Source: an uncultured Chloroflexota bacterium
GTDB lineage: Bacteria; Chloroflexota; Dehalococcoidia; CAUJGQ01
DNA length: 64,000 bases
Assembly (NCBI GenBank): GCA_937879875.1
Contig: CALFMN010000034.1
Coordinates: 45,173 to 109,172, forward strand
Direction: 5' to 3'
The translations under genes and the position numbers were made by a program. How positions within the stretch are numbered: position 1 is the first letter of the stretch; each line of letters begins with the position of its first letter. Shown in pieces: positions 16,297 through 24,708 of the stretch. The notes beneath the pieces are model-generated. The model worked only from the letters and a program-made list of their open reading frames with translations. It was not told where the DNA came from and did no database searches.

Positions 16297-16944
16297 ATGC
16301 GACGCAACCTCTCCGAGCACGACGCCCGCCGCCTGATGGTCTGCGGACCGCTGGTGCTCGTGACCACCACGTGGCGCAACAACGAGGACGCAATGCCCGC
16401 GGCGTGGAGCATGCCGCTCAGCGCCGACCCACCCTTGATCGGCGTGGCCGTGCATCCTTCGCGTCACACGCACGATATGATCCGCTTCTCCGAGCAGTTC
16501 GCGCTGAACATCCCCGGCCGGCGGCTGCTCAACCACTGCCAGTACTTCGGCACCACCAGCGGCCGCGACGTGGACAAGATCGAACTCTCGAAGCTGCCGA
16601 CGTTCCGCGCCCGCAAGATCGAGGCGAAGCTGCTGGAAGGCTGCGTCGCCTACATCGAGTGCGGTCTGGAAGACGCGCTGCGCATCGGCGACCACACCCT
16701 CTTTGTGGGCCGCGTGGTGGCGGTCTCTGCTGATGAGGAAGCCTATAACGAACTGTGGACGCTCGCGGACGAGGACGAGAAGCCGCTGCACTACCTCGGC
16801 GGCGCCTCCTACGCTATGCTCGGCGCGCGCCTCGAAGCGCGCCCGCCGCAGACCGCCGGCCCGGCCGAAGAGAGCGAAGCGGACCGCGAGCGCCGCGAGC
16901 TGGATCAGGAACGCGACGCCGAAGAGCGCGAACGCACGGGCTGA
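16297..16944 (+). CDS. Flavin reductase-like FMN-binding split-barrel protein
   Basis: The 215-aa protein has the flavin reductase domain (residues about 10-165), with GPLVLVTTTW and MPAAWSMPLSADPPLIGVAV in place of the usual FMN-binding loops, then FALNIPG. The last 40 residues are a highly charged Glu/Arg tail (ESEADRERRELDQERDAEE), unusual for the family. Related enzymes supply reduced flavin or act as FMN oxidoreductases. Partners are not obvious here. GTGAGG precedes ATG 16297. Confidence 0.82.
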   Translation: MRRNLSEHDARRLMVCGPLVLVTTTWRNNEDAMPAAWSMPLSADPPLIGVAVHPSRHTHDMIRFSEQFALNIPGRRLLNHCQYFGTTSGRDVDKIELSKLPTFRARKIEAKLLEGCVAYIECGLEDALRIGDHTLFVGRVVAVSADEEAYNELWTLADEDEKPLHYLGGASYAMLGARLEARPPQTAGPAEESEADRERRELDQERDAEERERTG

Positions 16945-17019
16945 TGGACGCTCGCTGCTGGATGGCCGCGACGGCCACGGCATGGCTGTCGTGTCCGCCC
17001 TTGTCGCCTGCAATTGGCT

Positions 17020-18261
17020 TCAGACGACGCCGGCTTCCCGCAGCACAGCCATTTCCCTCGCATCCAGGCCGAGCAGCTCGCCGAACACGGCCGCGTTGTG
17101 CTGGCCGAGCGTCGGCGCCGGTTGGCGCACGCGACCCGGCGTTGCGGAGAGCTTCGGCACCACGCCCTGCATGCGCAGCGGGCCGAGTTGCGGGTCCTCC
17201 ACGTCCACGAGCACGCTGCGCTCGGCCACGTGCGGGTCGGCGAACAGATCGGCCACGTTGTAGCTTGCGGTCATGGGGATGTCGGCTTTCTCCAGCCGCT
17301 GCATAATCTCGGCCAGGTCATGGTCGCGCGCAAAGGCCGCGATCGCCGCGTTGATCTCTTCGCGGTGCTCCGTGCGGGCGGCGTTGGTTGTGAAGCGCGG
17401 GTCGTCCGCCATCGCCGGGCAATCGAGCGCCTGCATCAGGCGTTGGAACTGGCGCAGATCCGCCGCGATCAGCATCACCCAGCGCTCGTCTTTGGTGCGG
17501 TAGGCGCCGGAAGGCGTGGCGGGGCCACCGTTGCCGGCCGCCTGGCGCACGACGCCGGTGCTGCTGAAGTGCGCCGCCGTGAACTCGAGCGCCCGCACCA
17601 CGGATTCGTACAGCGCCGTATCGACGATCTGCCCGCGCCCGCTGCCGCCGGCATCGCGTGCATACAGCGCGATCAGGGCGCCGATCGTGGAGAGCATGCC
17701 GGTCATGTAGTCCACCACCGAGAGGCCGGGGCGCACCGGCTCGGCCTCCGGATGGCCGGTCAGGTGCCAGAGCCCGCCGAAGGCCGCGCCGATACGGTCG
17801 TAGCCCGGCCGGCCGCGATATGGCCCCGTCTGGCCGAAGCCCGAGACACGCACGATCACCAGCCGCGGATTCGCGCCCTGCAAGACCTCCGGCCCAAGCT
17901 CCCAGCTCTCCAACGTGCCCGGCACGAAGTTCTCGACCAGGACATCGCTGACGGCGCAAAGGCGCAGCAGCAGCGCCTTGCCGGCCGGCTGGCGCAGGTC
18001 GAGCGTGATGCCGCGCTTGTTGCGCGATTCCGTCGCCCACCAGTACGACGTGTTGCCCTGTACCGGGCCGAGCGTGCGCAGCGTATCGCCACGGCCAGGG
18101 ATTTCGACCTTGATCACGTCCGCGCCGAAGTCGCCCAACTCGGTCGCGACGAACGGCCCGGCGAGCACCGTCGCCAGGTCGAGCACGCGCAGGCCGGCGA
18201 GCGGCAATACACTGCCGGCGGCCGGGTCGCGTTGGGCCGCCGGCTGGGGGCTGTTCGGCAT
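17020..18261 (-). CDS. CaiB/BaiF (family III) CoA-transferase
   Basis: The 413-aa protein shows the family III pattern: GLRVLDLATVLAGPFVATELGDFGADVIKVE at the N-terminus, NKRGITLDL, then VLVENFVPGTLE. The region of the catalytic acid reads GRGQIVDTALYES, with Glu where formyl-CoA transferase has Asp, a common variant. The C-terminal small domain ends LGLDAREMAVLREAGVV. Such enzymes move CoA between carboxylic acids, often succinyl-CoA to a dicarboxylate. It stands alone on the minus strand, convergent to the flavin reductase, so the substrate is unknown. Confidence 0.9.
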   Translation of the reverse strand: MPNSPQPAAQRDPAAGSVLPLAGLRVLDLATVLAGPFVATELGDFGADVIKVEIPGRGDTLRTLGPVQGNTSYWWATESRNKRGITLDLRQPAGKALLLRLCAVSDVLVENFVPGTLESWELGPEVLQGANPRLVIVRVSGFGQTGPYRGRPGYDRIGAAFGGLWHLTGHPEAEPVRPGLSVVDYMTGMLSTIGALIALYARDAGGSGRGQIVDTALYESVVRALEFTAAHFSSTGVVRQAAGNGGPATPSGAYRTKDERWVMLIAADLRQFQRLMQALDCPAMADDPRFTTNAARTEHREEINAAIAAFARDHDLAEIMQRLEKADIPMTASYNVADLFADPHVAERSVLVDVEDPQLGPLRMQGVVPKLSATPGRVRQPAPTLGQHNAAVFGELLGLDAREMAVLREAGVV

Positions 18262-18352
18262 CGATCACTCCACGGCGCAGGCTCGTCGTGCCCTATCATA
18301 CGGGTGCCGGCCCCGCCCGTCGCCCGCCGTGCCGGCGCCGGAGGATGATGGG

Positions 18353-18454
18353 ATGACCGCTGCCGCCGCGATCAGCTACCGTCCGCTGACCGACACCGAT
18401 CTGGACGCGCTTGCCGAGGTATCCGTCTGCCTGCACCTGCCCGGCGAGCAGTGA
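18353..18454 (+). pseudogene. Short GNAT-like N-terminal fragment just upstream of the phosphorylase gene
   Basis: The 33-codon frame MTAAAAISYRPLTDTDLDAL... resembles the first 20 residues of a GNAT acetyltransferase, then stops at 18454, 3 nt before the phosphorylase start. It may be a deletion remnant, or simply act as a leader ORF coupling translation. Evidence is thin. Confidence 0.3.
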
Positions 18455-18457
18455 ACC

Positions 18458-19759
18458 ATGGGCATCGTCGAGCTGATCCTGCGCAAGCGGGCGGGCAAGC
18501 GCCTGACCCGTCACGAGCTGCGGCAGGTGGTACGCGGCGCCGTCGACGGATCGGTTCCCGACTACCAGATCGCCGCCTGGCTGATGGCCGTGTGCTGGCA
18601 GGGCATGAGCGACGGGGAAACGGCAGACCTGACGCTGGAGATGGCGGCAAGCGGCGCCACGCTTGACTGGAGCGACGTTCCCGGCGTGGTCGTGGACAAG
18701 CACAGCACCGGCGGTGTCGGCGACAAGGCGACGCTGGTCGTGGCGCCGATCGTGGCGGCCTGCGGCGTGCCCGTGGCCAAGCTTACCGGCCGCGGTCTCG
18801 GCCACACCGGCGGCACCGTCGACAAGCTGGAGTCGATTCCCGGCCTGCGTCTCGCGCTGGCTGGCGACGAATTCAAACGGCTGCTGCGCGAGCACGGCCT
18901 CGCCATCGCCAGTCAGTCGGCGGAGCTGGCGCCGGCCGATGGCGTGTTGTACGCGCTGCGCGACGCCACGGGCACGGTCGAGAGCATCCCGCTGATCGCC
19001 AGCAGCATTATGTCGAAGAAGCTTGCCGGCGGCGCGCATGCCATTCTGCTCGATGTGAAGGTCGGCAGCGGCGCCTTCATGAAAGACCGCGCCTCCGCCG
19101 AGCGGCTCGCCGGGCTGATGGTCGCGATTGGCGAGCGGGCCGGGCGGCGCATGCGGGCGGTGCTCAGCAATATGGAGCAGCCGCTCGGACGCGCCGTCGG
19201 CAACGCGCTCGAACTGGCGGAGGCGATCGAGACGCTGCGCGGCGAAGGACCGGCCGACCTGCGAGCGTTGTGCCGACACGAAGCGGCGGCGCTGCTCGTG
19301 CTCGCCGGCCGCTGTTCCTCGGAGCTGGACGCGGCTGCCGCGGTCGATCGGGCGATCCGCGGCGGCGCGGCGTTGGCGAAGCTGGCCGAAGCCGTCGCAG
19401 CGCAGGGTGGCGACGCGACGTGCGTGCGTGACCCGGAGCGGCTGCCGCGAGCGCCCGTCGTCCGGCAACTCGCCAGCCCGCGGCGCGGCTACATCGCGCG
19501 GCTCGACGCGCTCACGGTCGGGCGCTGTGTCGCCGGCCTCGGCGCCAGCCGGCGCACGAAAGCCGACACGGTTCGGCACGACGTGGGCATTGTGCTGCGC
19601 CATGCGCTCGGAGAGTTTGTCGAGCAGGGCGAGCCATTGGCAGAGATCCACGCGACGACTGAGCGGCAGGCAGAAAACGCGCAGCGGTTACTGCGACGTT
19701 CGGCGTTCGCGTTCTCCGACGAACCCGTGTTGCGACCGCCCGTGCTGCTCGCGCCGTAA
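18458..19759 (+). CDS. pdp: Pyrimidine-nucleoside (thymidine-type) phosphorylase
   Basis: The enzyme splits thymidine or uridine with phosphate in nucleoside salvage. The 433-aa protein has the phosphate-binding DKHSTGGVGDK near residue 84, the family signature KLTGRGLGHTGGTVDKLE, and LLDVKVGSGAFMK in the alpha/beta domain. The C-terminal domain ends with a GEPLAEIHA-type segment. Length and order match the family III pyrimidine phosphorylases. deoA is the alternative name for thymidine-specific members, and the substrate range cannot be judged. No other salvage gene is adjacent. Confidence 0.93.
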   Translation: MGIVELILRKRAGKRLTRHELRQVVRGAVDGSVPDYQIAAWLMAVCWQGMSDGETADLTLEMAASGATLDWSDVPGVVVDKHSTGGVGDKATLVVAPIVAACGVPVAKLTGRGLGHTGGTVDKLESIPGLRLALAGDEFKRLLREHGLAIASQSAELAPADGVLYALRDATGTVESIPLIASSIMSKKLAGGAHAILLDVKVGSGAFMKDRASAERLAGLMVAIGERAGRRMRAVLSNMEQPLGRAVGNALELAEAIETLRGEGPADLRALCRHEAAALLVLAGRCSSELDAAAAVDRAIRGGAALAKLAEAVAAQGGDATCVRDPERLPRAPVVRQLASPRRGYIARLDALTVGRCVAGLGASRRTKADTVRHDVGIVLRHALGEFVEQGEPLAEIHATTERQAENAQRLLRRSAFAFSDEPVLRPPVLLAP

Positions 19760-19769
19760 CCGCTTCGTT

Positions 19770-19895
19770 CCCCAACGAACCCTTCCCGTGTCGGGCCAGA
19801 GCGCAGCGCAACCGTCGGAGACTTCCGATGACCGCAGCGCAATCGTCGGAGACTTCCAACCGGAGGCGCGGCTTCAGCCGCGACGGGGTTAGGCC
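19770..19895. repeat. Intergenic repeats: two 25-bp direct repeats and a GCGGCTTCAGCCGC hairpin
   Basis: CGCAGCGCAAYCGTCGGAGACTTCC occurs at 19802-19826 and 19833-19857 with one difference (31-nt period). It is followed by GGCGCGGCTTCAGCCGCGACGGGGTTAGG. The last part recurs at 27090-27115, next to ACCCTTCCC in both places. These are dispersed non-coding repeats. Confidence 0.65.
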
Positions 19896-19978
19896 CGCGG
19901 ACAGGCCACGCCGGCTCTGGCAGCCACGCACGCCGTCATGCGACACTAACCGGCGATCCCCCGCCCGGAGGAATGCCC

Positions 19979-20596
19979 GTGTCAGCAGCCGTCGATGGCG
20001 CCGGTCGCAGCGGCGAAGACGCACGCGAGACCGCCGAAACCCGCATCCGCGTGCGCGTGTCGATCGACGGCGCCGGGCGCTCGCGTGTTCGCAGCGGTAT
20101 CGGCATGTTCGACCATCTGCTCGATCAACTGGCGCGCCACAGCCTGATGGACCTTGAAGTCGAGGCGAGCGGAGACATCGAGGTCGATGCGCACCACACG
20201 GTCGAGGATGTCGGCATCTGTCTGGGACGGGCGCTCAATCGCGCGCTGGGCGAGCGGCGCGGCATCGTGCGCATGGCCGATCGCACGGTGCCGATGGACG
20301 AGGCACTGGTGCAGGTGGCGCTCGATCTGAGCGGACGGCCGTTTGCGGCGATCGATCTCCGCTTCCACGGCGAACGCATCGGCAACCTTCCCACAGAGCT
20401 GATCGAGCATTTCCTCATGAGCTTTGCGTCTGAAGCGCGCATCGCCCTGCATGTACGCGAGCTGGCCGGCAAGAACGACCACCACCGCGCCGAGGCAGCA
20501 TTCAAGGCGCTCGCCCGCGCCCTCGGCGACGCGGCCGCGATCGACCCGCGGCGCGAGGGCAGCGTCGCCAGCACCAAGGGCACGCTCAGCGGCTGA
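19979..20596 (+). CDS. hisB: Imidazoleglycerol-phosphate dehydratase
   Basis: HisB removes water from imidazole glycerol phosphate in histidine synthesis. The product of about 205 aa has the metal-binding HHTVEDVG, the opening GIGMFDHLLDQLARHS, HFLMSFASEA, and the second HDHHRAEAAFK-type motif (NDHHRAEAAFKAL). It ends STKGTLSG as usual. GTG 19979 is preferred because GGAGG lies 7 nt upstream; ATG 19973 leaves almost no spacing. No other his gene is beside it, so the pathway is scattered in this genome. Confidence 0.94.
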   Translation: MSAAVDGAGRSGEDARETAETRIRVRVSIDGAGRSRVRSGIGMFDHLLDQLARHSLMDLEVEASGDIEVDAHHTVEDVGICLGRALNRALGERRGIVRMADRTVPMDEALVQVALDLSGRPFAAIDLRFHGERIGNLPTELIEHFLMSFASEARIALHVRELAGKNDHHRAEAAFKALARALGDAAAIDPRREGSVASTKGTLSG

Positions 20597-20674
20597 GCCG
20601 CGGCTGGACAGCGATCCGCCGATCGCGCATGATCGCTCCCGGCGCTGTACACGCGCCTGCCGAGAGTTTCGCCC

Positions 20675-21553
20675 ATGCCTGCCAGCGCCGACGAGTTGAT
20701 CGGCAAACTGCGCACCGCCCGCGCGGAGACGGCCCGTCTCGTCGCCGCGATGGACCCGGCGCGGCTGGCGTCGCCCTCTCTCTGGCGGGGCGCGATGCCG
20801 CCGATCGGGTTCCAGGTCGGCTGGCTGGCCGACGAGACGCGGCGCCTGTCGATCGAGGCCGGCCCCGGCTGGCTTATGCGCCCACCGAGCCTCGCTCAGC
20901 GAGCGCTGCTGAGCGGCAGCGCGGATTTCGGCCGTCTGCTCGGCGCGTTCGCCGGCGTCACGCCCGAGCTGTTCGACCGCCAGCCGGCGCCGGGCGAATG
21001 GGGCATGCGCGAGGCACTGGCGCACGTCATCGCCGTGGACAAACGCTATCTCGTCGCAATCGAGCACGCCGTTGAGCGAGCCGACAAGGGCGGTGAAGGA
21101 CCGCTGCGCCCACCGGCAGACGCACTGCCGCCGAACGACGGCGAGACCGAGCGCCACGGCACGATGGACGAGCTGCTCGCCCGCCTCGTGGCCACGCGCG
21201 ACGAGATCGTGCGGCGCGTCGGCGCCGTGGGCGACGGCTATCTCGACGCGCCGACCAACTGGGTCTCGTTGGACGTGGACGTACGCTTCCGCATCCACCG
21301 CTTCGCGGCGCATGACCGCGAGCACACGGCGCACCTCCGCAAGATTCAGCAGCAGCTCGGCTGGCAGCCAAACGAGCCGCAGCTGCTGCTCGCCGACGCG
21401 CAGGCGGCGCGGGCGGCATTCGAAACGTTGATCGCGTTTACGACGGATCGCGGGCTCGAGGAGCCGCCGCTCGGGCACGACGGCGGACCGATTGCGGCCC
21501 TCGTGGCCGAAGCGCTTGAGGACGAGCAAACGCTGCGGGCGGCGTTGTCCTGA
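20675..21553 (+). CDS. DinB/YfiT-like metal-dependent four-helix protein (292 aa)
   Basis: The protein contains helices typical of the DinB superfamily, with metal-ligand histidines in ALAHVIAVDKRYL and in AHDREHTAHLRKIQQQLGW near residue 218. Members include mycothiol- or bacillithiol-dependent S-transferases. The N-terminal 80 residues and C-terminal 60 residues extend beyond a single DinB domain, so a second degenerate copy is possible. It is convergent with another DinB gene 16 nt away. The exact chemistry is unknown. Confidence 0.75.
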   Translation: MPASADELIGKLRTARAETARLVAAMDPARLASPSLWRGAMPPIGFQVGWLADETRRLSIEAGPGWLMRPPSLAQRALLSGSADFGRLLGAFAGVTPELFDRQPAPGEWGMREALAHVIAVDKRYLVAIEHAVERADKGGEGPLRPPADALPPNDGETERHGTMDELLARLVATRDEIVRRVGAVGDGYLDAPTNWVSLDVDVRFRIHRFAAHDREHTAHLRKIQQQLGWQPNEPQLLLADAQAARAAFETLIAFTTDRGLEEPPLGHDGGPIAALVAEALEDEQTLRAALS

Positions 21554-21569
21554 CTGAGCCCCGCGCCGT

Positions 21570-22103
21570 TCAGCGCTGCCAGACAGCGCGGTTGGCGGCC
21601 GGCGCCGCCTCTTCCGGCATGAACTGGAAGTGAAAGTCCTGCGGGCCGTGCTTCAGACCAAGCTGCGTGAGCGCCGTGCCCGCATGGGCCCGGTGCTCGC
21701 TGCTGTGAAACGGGACGTGCATCAGCAGTTGCCAGCGCACATGGCTGAACGTCCCGCCACGCTGGCTCTGCCAGGTGACGATCTCGTCCAACTGCTCGGC
21801 GGTCAGCGCAGCGACGTAGGTCTCCCACTCCGCGTCCAGCGTTCGCCACGTTTCGACCAGCTGCTCGGTACTCTCGAAATCCGCGGCCGAGAGCAAGCGC
21901 TTGGGGTTCGCGCCGTCGCGCAGCCGCGCCAGCCAGATCTGCTCACCCGCGTACAGGTGCGCGAGGATGGCGAAGGCCGAATCGAACCAGAGGTGGAGCG
22001 GCCGGCGCAGATACTCGGCGCTGACGCCGAGCAGCCCCTCGCGGATGCCCTCATTGGCCCAGGTGTTGAACGCGTACATCGGCAGGAACGGCTCGATATC
22101 CAT
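21570..22103 (-). CDS. DinB-family protein (177 aa)
   Basis: This is a single DinB domain of normal length. It has the opening NTWANEGIREGL, the first ligand region AILAHLYAGEQIWLARL, and the second HVPFHSSEHRAHAGTAL, giving the His triad for a divalent metal. ATG 22103 is preferred over the upstream TTG because GAGG lies 6 nt before it. It is divergent from the marR gene and convergent with the larger DinB gene at 20675. The substrate is unknown. Confidence 0.82.
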   Translation of the reverse strand: MDIEPFLPMYAFNTWANEGIREGLLGVSAEYLRRPLHLWFDSAFAILAHLYAGEQIWLARLRDGANPKRLLSAADFESTEQLVETWRTLDAEWETYVAALTAEQLDEIVTWQSQRGGTFSHVRWQLLMHVPFHSSEHRAHAGTALTQLGLKHGPQDFHFQFMPEEAAPAANRAVWQR

Positions 22104-22203
22104 AGCAGACCTCAAAGCGTTCGCGCCACGCGATGATCTGCATCATCGCACGGAAACGCGCGGCCGGGATCGCAACCTGCGGCGATTGCTCGGATCCGGA
22201 CCC

Positions 22204-22257
22204 TTGCGGGTAGGGGAGAACCCGAATATGCTTAGCACACTAACCTTAGCAAGCTAA
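22204..22257 (+). promoter_or_regulatory. marR promoter and operator
   Basis: TTGCGG (22204-22209) and TATGCT (22227-22232) are spaced by 17 nt. Downstream lies a perfect dyad TTAGC-AA-GCTAA at 22246-22257. CTTAGCA occurs twice (22231-22237 and 22245-22251), 14 nt apart. The dyad sits over the expected transcription start, a typical place for MarR autorepression. Confidence 0.6.
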
Positions 22258-22261
22258 TGGT

Positions 22262-22717
22262 ATGCAGATGACGGCAGCCGCCGATGCTCAACCGCGTTTC
22301 GAACTGGACAGGGCGCCAGCGGCCGTGATCGGACGGCTGCATCGTCGCATGCGTTACCGGTTGGACCACCGTCTGGAGCGCTTCGGCGTTACCGGCGTGC
22401 AGTGGTCGCTGCTTGCTCACCTTGGCAACGAGGACGGCCTCTCTCAGGCCCAACTGCAGCGGCGCCTCGCGATCGAAGCTGCGACGCTCACCCATATCGT
22501 GCAGCGGCTCGAGCGCGATGGCTTCATCCGTCGGAGCTGCGACCCCGAGGACCGCCGCCGCCAGCGCGTCTGGCTCACCAACAAGAGCCGCGAGCTGCTG
22601 CCGGTGCTCGCCGCCGAGGTGGCGGACCACCGCGCTTTTGTGCAGCGCGGGCTCGACGCCGACGAGATCGCGAGGCTGAGCGCTTTGTTGCGCCGGCTTG
22701 AGGAGAATCTTCTGTGA
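22262..22717 (+). CDS. MarR-family transcriptional regulator
   Basis: The 151-aa winged-helix protein has the recognition region AQLQRRLAIEAATLTHIVQRLE followed by the wing DGFIRRSCDPEDRRRQRVWLT, which carries the conserved DxRxxR element. It overlaps the MFS exporter gene in a TGATG junction, so it almost certainly represses its own operon and responds to a compound the exporter removes. A dyad operator sits just upstream of its start. Confidence 0.9.
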   Translation: MQMTAAADAQPRFELDRAPAAVIGRLHRRMRYRLDHRLERFGVTGVQWSLLAHLGNEDGLSQAQLQRRLAIEAATLTHIVQRLERDGFIRRSCDPEDRRRQRVWLTNKSRELLPVLAAEVADHRAFVQRGLDADEIARLSALLRRLEENLL

Positions 22718-24021
22718 TGCCACTCGGGCGCGGCTTCAGCGCCCTGCGCCACTACAACTACCGCCTCTTCTGGATCGGCCAGACGATCTCGCTGGTCGGC
22801 ACGTGGATGCAGACGGTGGCGCAGGCCTGGCTGGTGCTGCAGCTCACCGGTTCCGCCGTCGATCTCGGCATCGTCAGCGCCCTGCAGCAGTTGCCGGTGC
22901 TGTTCGTCGGCATCTTCGGCGGCGTGTTCGCCGACCGCGCGCCGAAGCGGCAACTGCTGATCGTGACACAGACCATCCAGATGCTGCTGGCGCTCGTGCT
23001 CGGCATCCTCGTCAGCACGGGCACGGTGCAGATGTGGCACGTCTACGTGCTGGCGACGCTGCTCGGCCTCAGCAACGCCTTCGACATGCCGACCCGCCAA
23101 GCGTTTGTGATGGAGATGGTGGGCCGCGAAGACCTGATGAACGCCGTGGCGCTGAACTCGATGCAGTTCAACACGGCGCGCATCATCGGCCCGGCGCTGG
23201 CAGGCATCACGATCGCGCTGATCGGCGTTACCGGCAGCTTCTACGCCAACGCGATCAGCTTCCTCTTCGTGATCGCCAGCCTGTTCATGATGCGCAGCGA
23301 GACGTTCTTCGCCGTCGAGCGCGCGGCGAAGGACTCGGTGCTGGGCAGTCTCAAGGAAGGTTGCCAGTACGTCTGGCGCACGCCCTCCGCCATGCTGATC
23401 GTGTTGATTGTCGGCTTGCTCGGCATGTTCACCTTCAACACGCAGGTGCTCGTGCCGCTCTTCGCCACCGACATTCTCCATTCCGGCGCCCTGGGCTACG
23501 GCATCCTGCTCACCGGCATGGGCGCCGGCTCACTCGTCGCGGCGTTCGTCGCGGCCTTCGCGCAGCGGGCGCGCTGGCGGCTGGTGATCGGCGGCGCGGT
23601 CGGCATCTGCCTGTTTGAGCTGGCCTTCGCCTTCTCACGCAGCTACGTCCTCTCGCTCGGGCTGATGGTGCTGACCGGCTTCTCGATGATCACGATGTTC
23701 ACTTCGGCCAACACCGGCATTCAGCAGCGCGTGCCCGACACGCTGCGCGGCCGCGTCATGGGTGTCTACACCTCGGTCAACATGGGCACGATGCCGCTGG
23801 GCAACCTGGCCGCCGGCGCCCTGGCGGCCAGCCTCGGCGCGCCGTTCGCGATGGGCTTCGGCGCCGTGGCCGCCCTGTTGACGACCGCCATCATCGGCGC
23901 GCGGATCTATCTGCGCCGCTCCGCGAACCTGATGCAGCTCGAGCCGGACGACTTCCTCGAACCGCAGCCGGCGCCGGCGCCGCAACGTCCGACGGCAGCC
24001 GCCGCGGCAAAACCGGCCTGA
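22717..24021 (+). CDS. MFS transporter, EntS/MFS_3-like exporter
   Basis: The protein is about 434 aa with 12 predicted membrane segments. It starts FSALRHYNYRLFWIGQTISLVGTWMQ, the hallmark of the MFS_3 (enterobactin exporter-like) branch. The loop 2-3 motif is GGVFADRAPKRQ, and a second half contains LRGRVMGVYTSVNMG. The C-terminal tail is Pro/Ala-rich. ATG 22717 overlaps the marR stop; GTG 22714 is an alternative start. With marR it forms a typical efflux operon. The cargo is unknown. Confidence 0.88.
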   Translation: MPLGRGFSALRHYNYRLFWIGQTISLVGTWMQTVAQAWLVLQLTGSAVDLGIVSALQQLPVLFVGIFGGVFADRAPKRQLLIVTQTIQMLLALVLGILVSTGTVQMWHVYVLATLLGLSNAFDMPTRQAFVMEMVGREDLMNAVALNSMQFNTARIIGPALAGITIALIGVTGSFYANAISFLFVIASLFMMRSETFFAVERAAKDSVLGSLKEGCQYVWRTPSAMLIVLIVGLLGMFTFNTQVLVPLFATDILHSGALGYGILLTGMGAGSLVAAFVAAFAQRARWRLVIGGAVGICLFELAFAFSRSYVLSLGLMVLTGFSMITMFTSANTGIQQRVPDTLRGRVMGVYTSVNMGTMPLGNLAAGALAASLGAPFAMGFGAVAALLTTAIIGARIYLRRSANLMQLEPDDFLEPQPAPAPQRPTAAAAAKPA

Positions 24022-24361
24022 CGCGGGCCCGCTCGCCCGAGAGGCCGCCGGGCTATGCGCGCCGCGACCTGGGCTATGCGTCAAAACAGGCGCTGGCGTG
24101 AGTATTGCAGACTTCTGTACGAGTGCGGCGCGAGGTCTCAGGGCGATCCGGGCGCGATCACGCGGTTGACCCGCTCCTGTCCGCACCTGCTAGTCTATGC
24201 CGGTCACAGGACTTATGTCCGGTAATCCCCGGTGCGTGATCCCGCCACGCGCGGTAGTCCGGCCCGACCACACGCCATCCCCGTAGCCGCTTCCCCGGTC
24301 CGTCAGCGCCGGCGCGCGCCGGCAGGGCGGTGCTGTCCCAAAATTCGGCCGGAGAGCGCCA
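24022..24361. other. Intergenic region with a DosR-box-like dyad
   Basis: No gene is seen. GGAC-TTAT-GTCC at 24209-24220 is a perfect 4+4 dyad inside CCGGTCACAGGAC...GTCCGG. It resembles the core of the actinobacterial DosR/DevR box (GGGACTWWAGTCCC). TTGACC followed by TAGTCT at a long 19-nt spacing just upstream could be a weak promoter. The gene reading away from it is the 74-aa frame at 24362. Confidence 0.35.
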
Positions 24362-24586
24362 ATGTGCGACGATCAGCCCGAGCCTTCTCACCTGGGCGCG
24401 AGTTTGCGCCGCTTGCTTCAGACATGCTCACCGCTCCTAGCCCGGCCCGCGCCTGCAGTGCGGCGCCTGCGCAGCGTGGACGGCCGGCCGTTGATCATGA
24501 TCGCCCAGCGCGACGACATCGTGCTCGTAGGTCCGGCCGAGGCGCGCAAGCTCGCCCGCAGCCTGCTGCGCGCCGCGCGGGAGTGA
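24362..24586 (+). CDS. Small hypothetical protein (74 aa)
   Basis: The frame begins at ATG 24362 with GGAGAG 6 nt upstream. The N-terminal half is irregular with two Cys. The C-terminal half, RPLIMIAQRDDIVLVGPAEA followed by a basic helix RKLARSLLRAARE, looks like a folded beta-beta-alpha unit. No known motif is recognised and there is no signal peptide. It is supported by its RBS and amino-acid pattern only. Confidence 0.5.
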   Translation: MCDDQPEPSHLGASLRRLLQTCSPLLARPAPAVRRLRSVDGRPLIMIAQRDDIVLVGPAEARKLARSLLRAARE

Positions 24587-24708
24587 AGCCGGGCAAAGAG
24601 CGGCGCCCCGATCGAGCGGCGGCGCCGGACCCTGCCAACGCGGCCGGCGGGCTCGGTCGGGACGCCTTCAGGTGAACCGCCTTCGGCATGGACCGGCCGC
24701 GCGGACGC

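Noticed and set aside
17014..18348. 444-codon plus-strand frame
   Set aside because: Antisense to the CoA-transferase; no recognisable domain.
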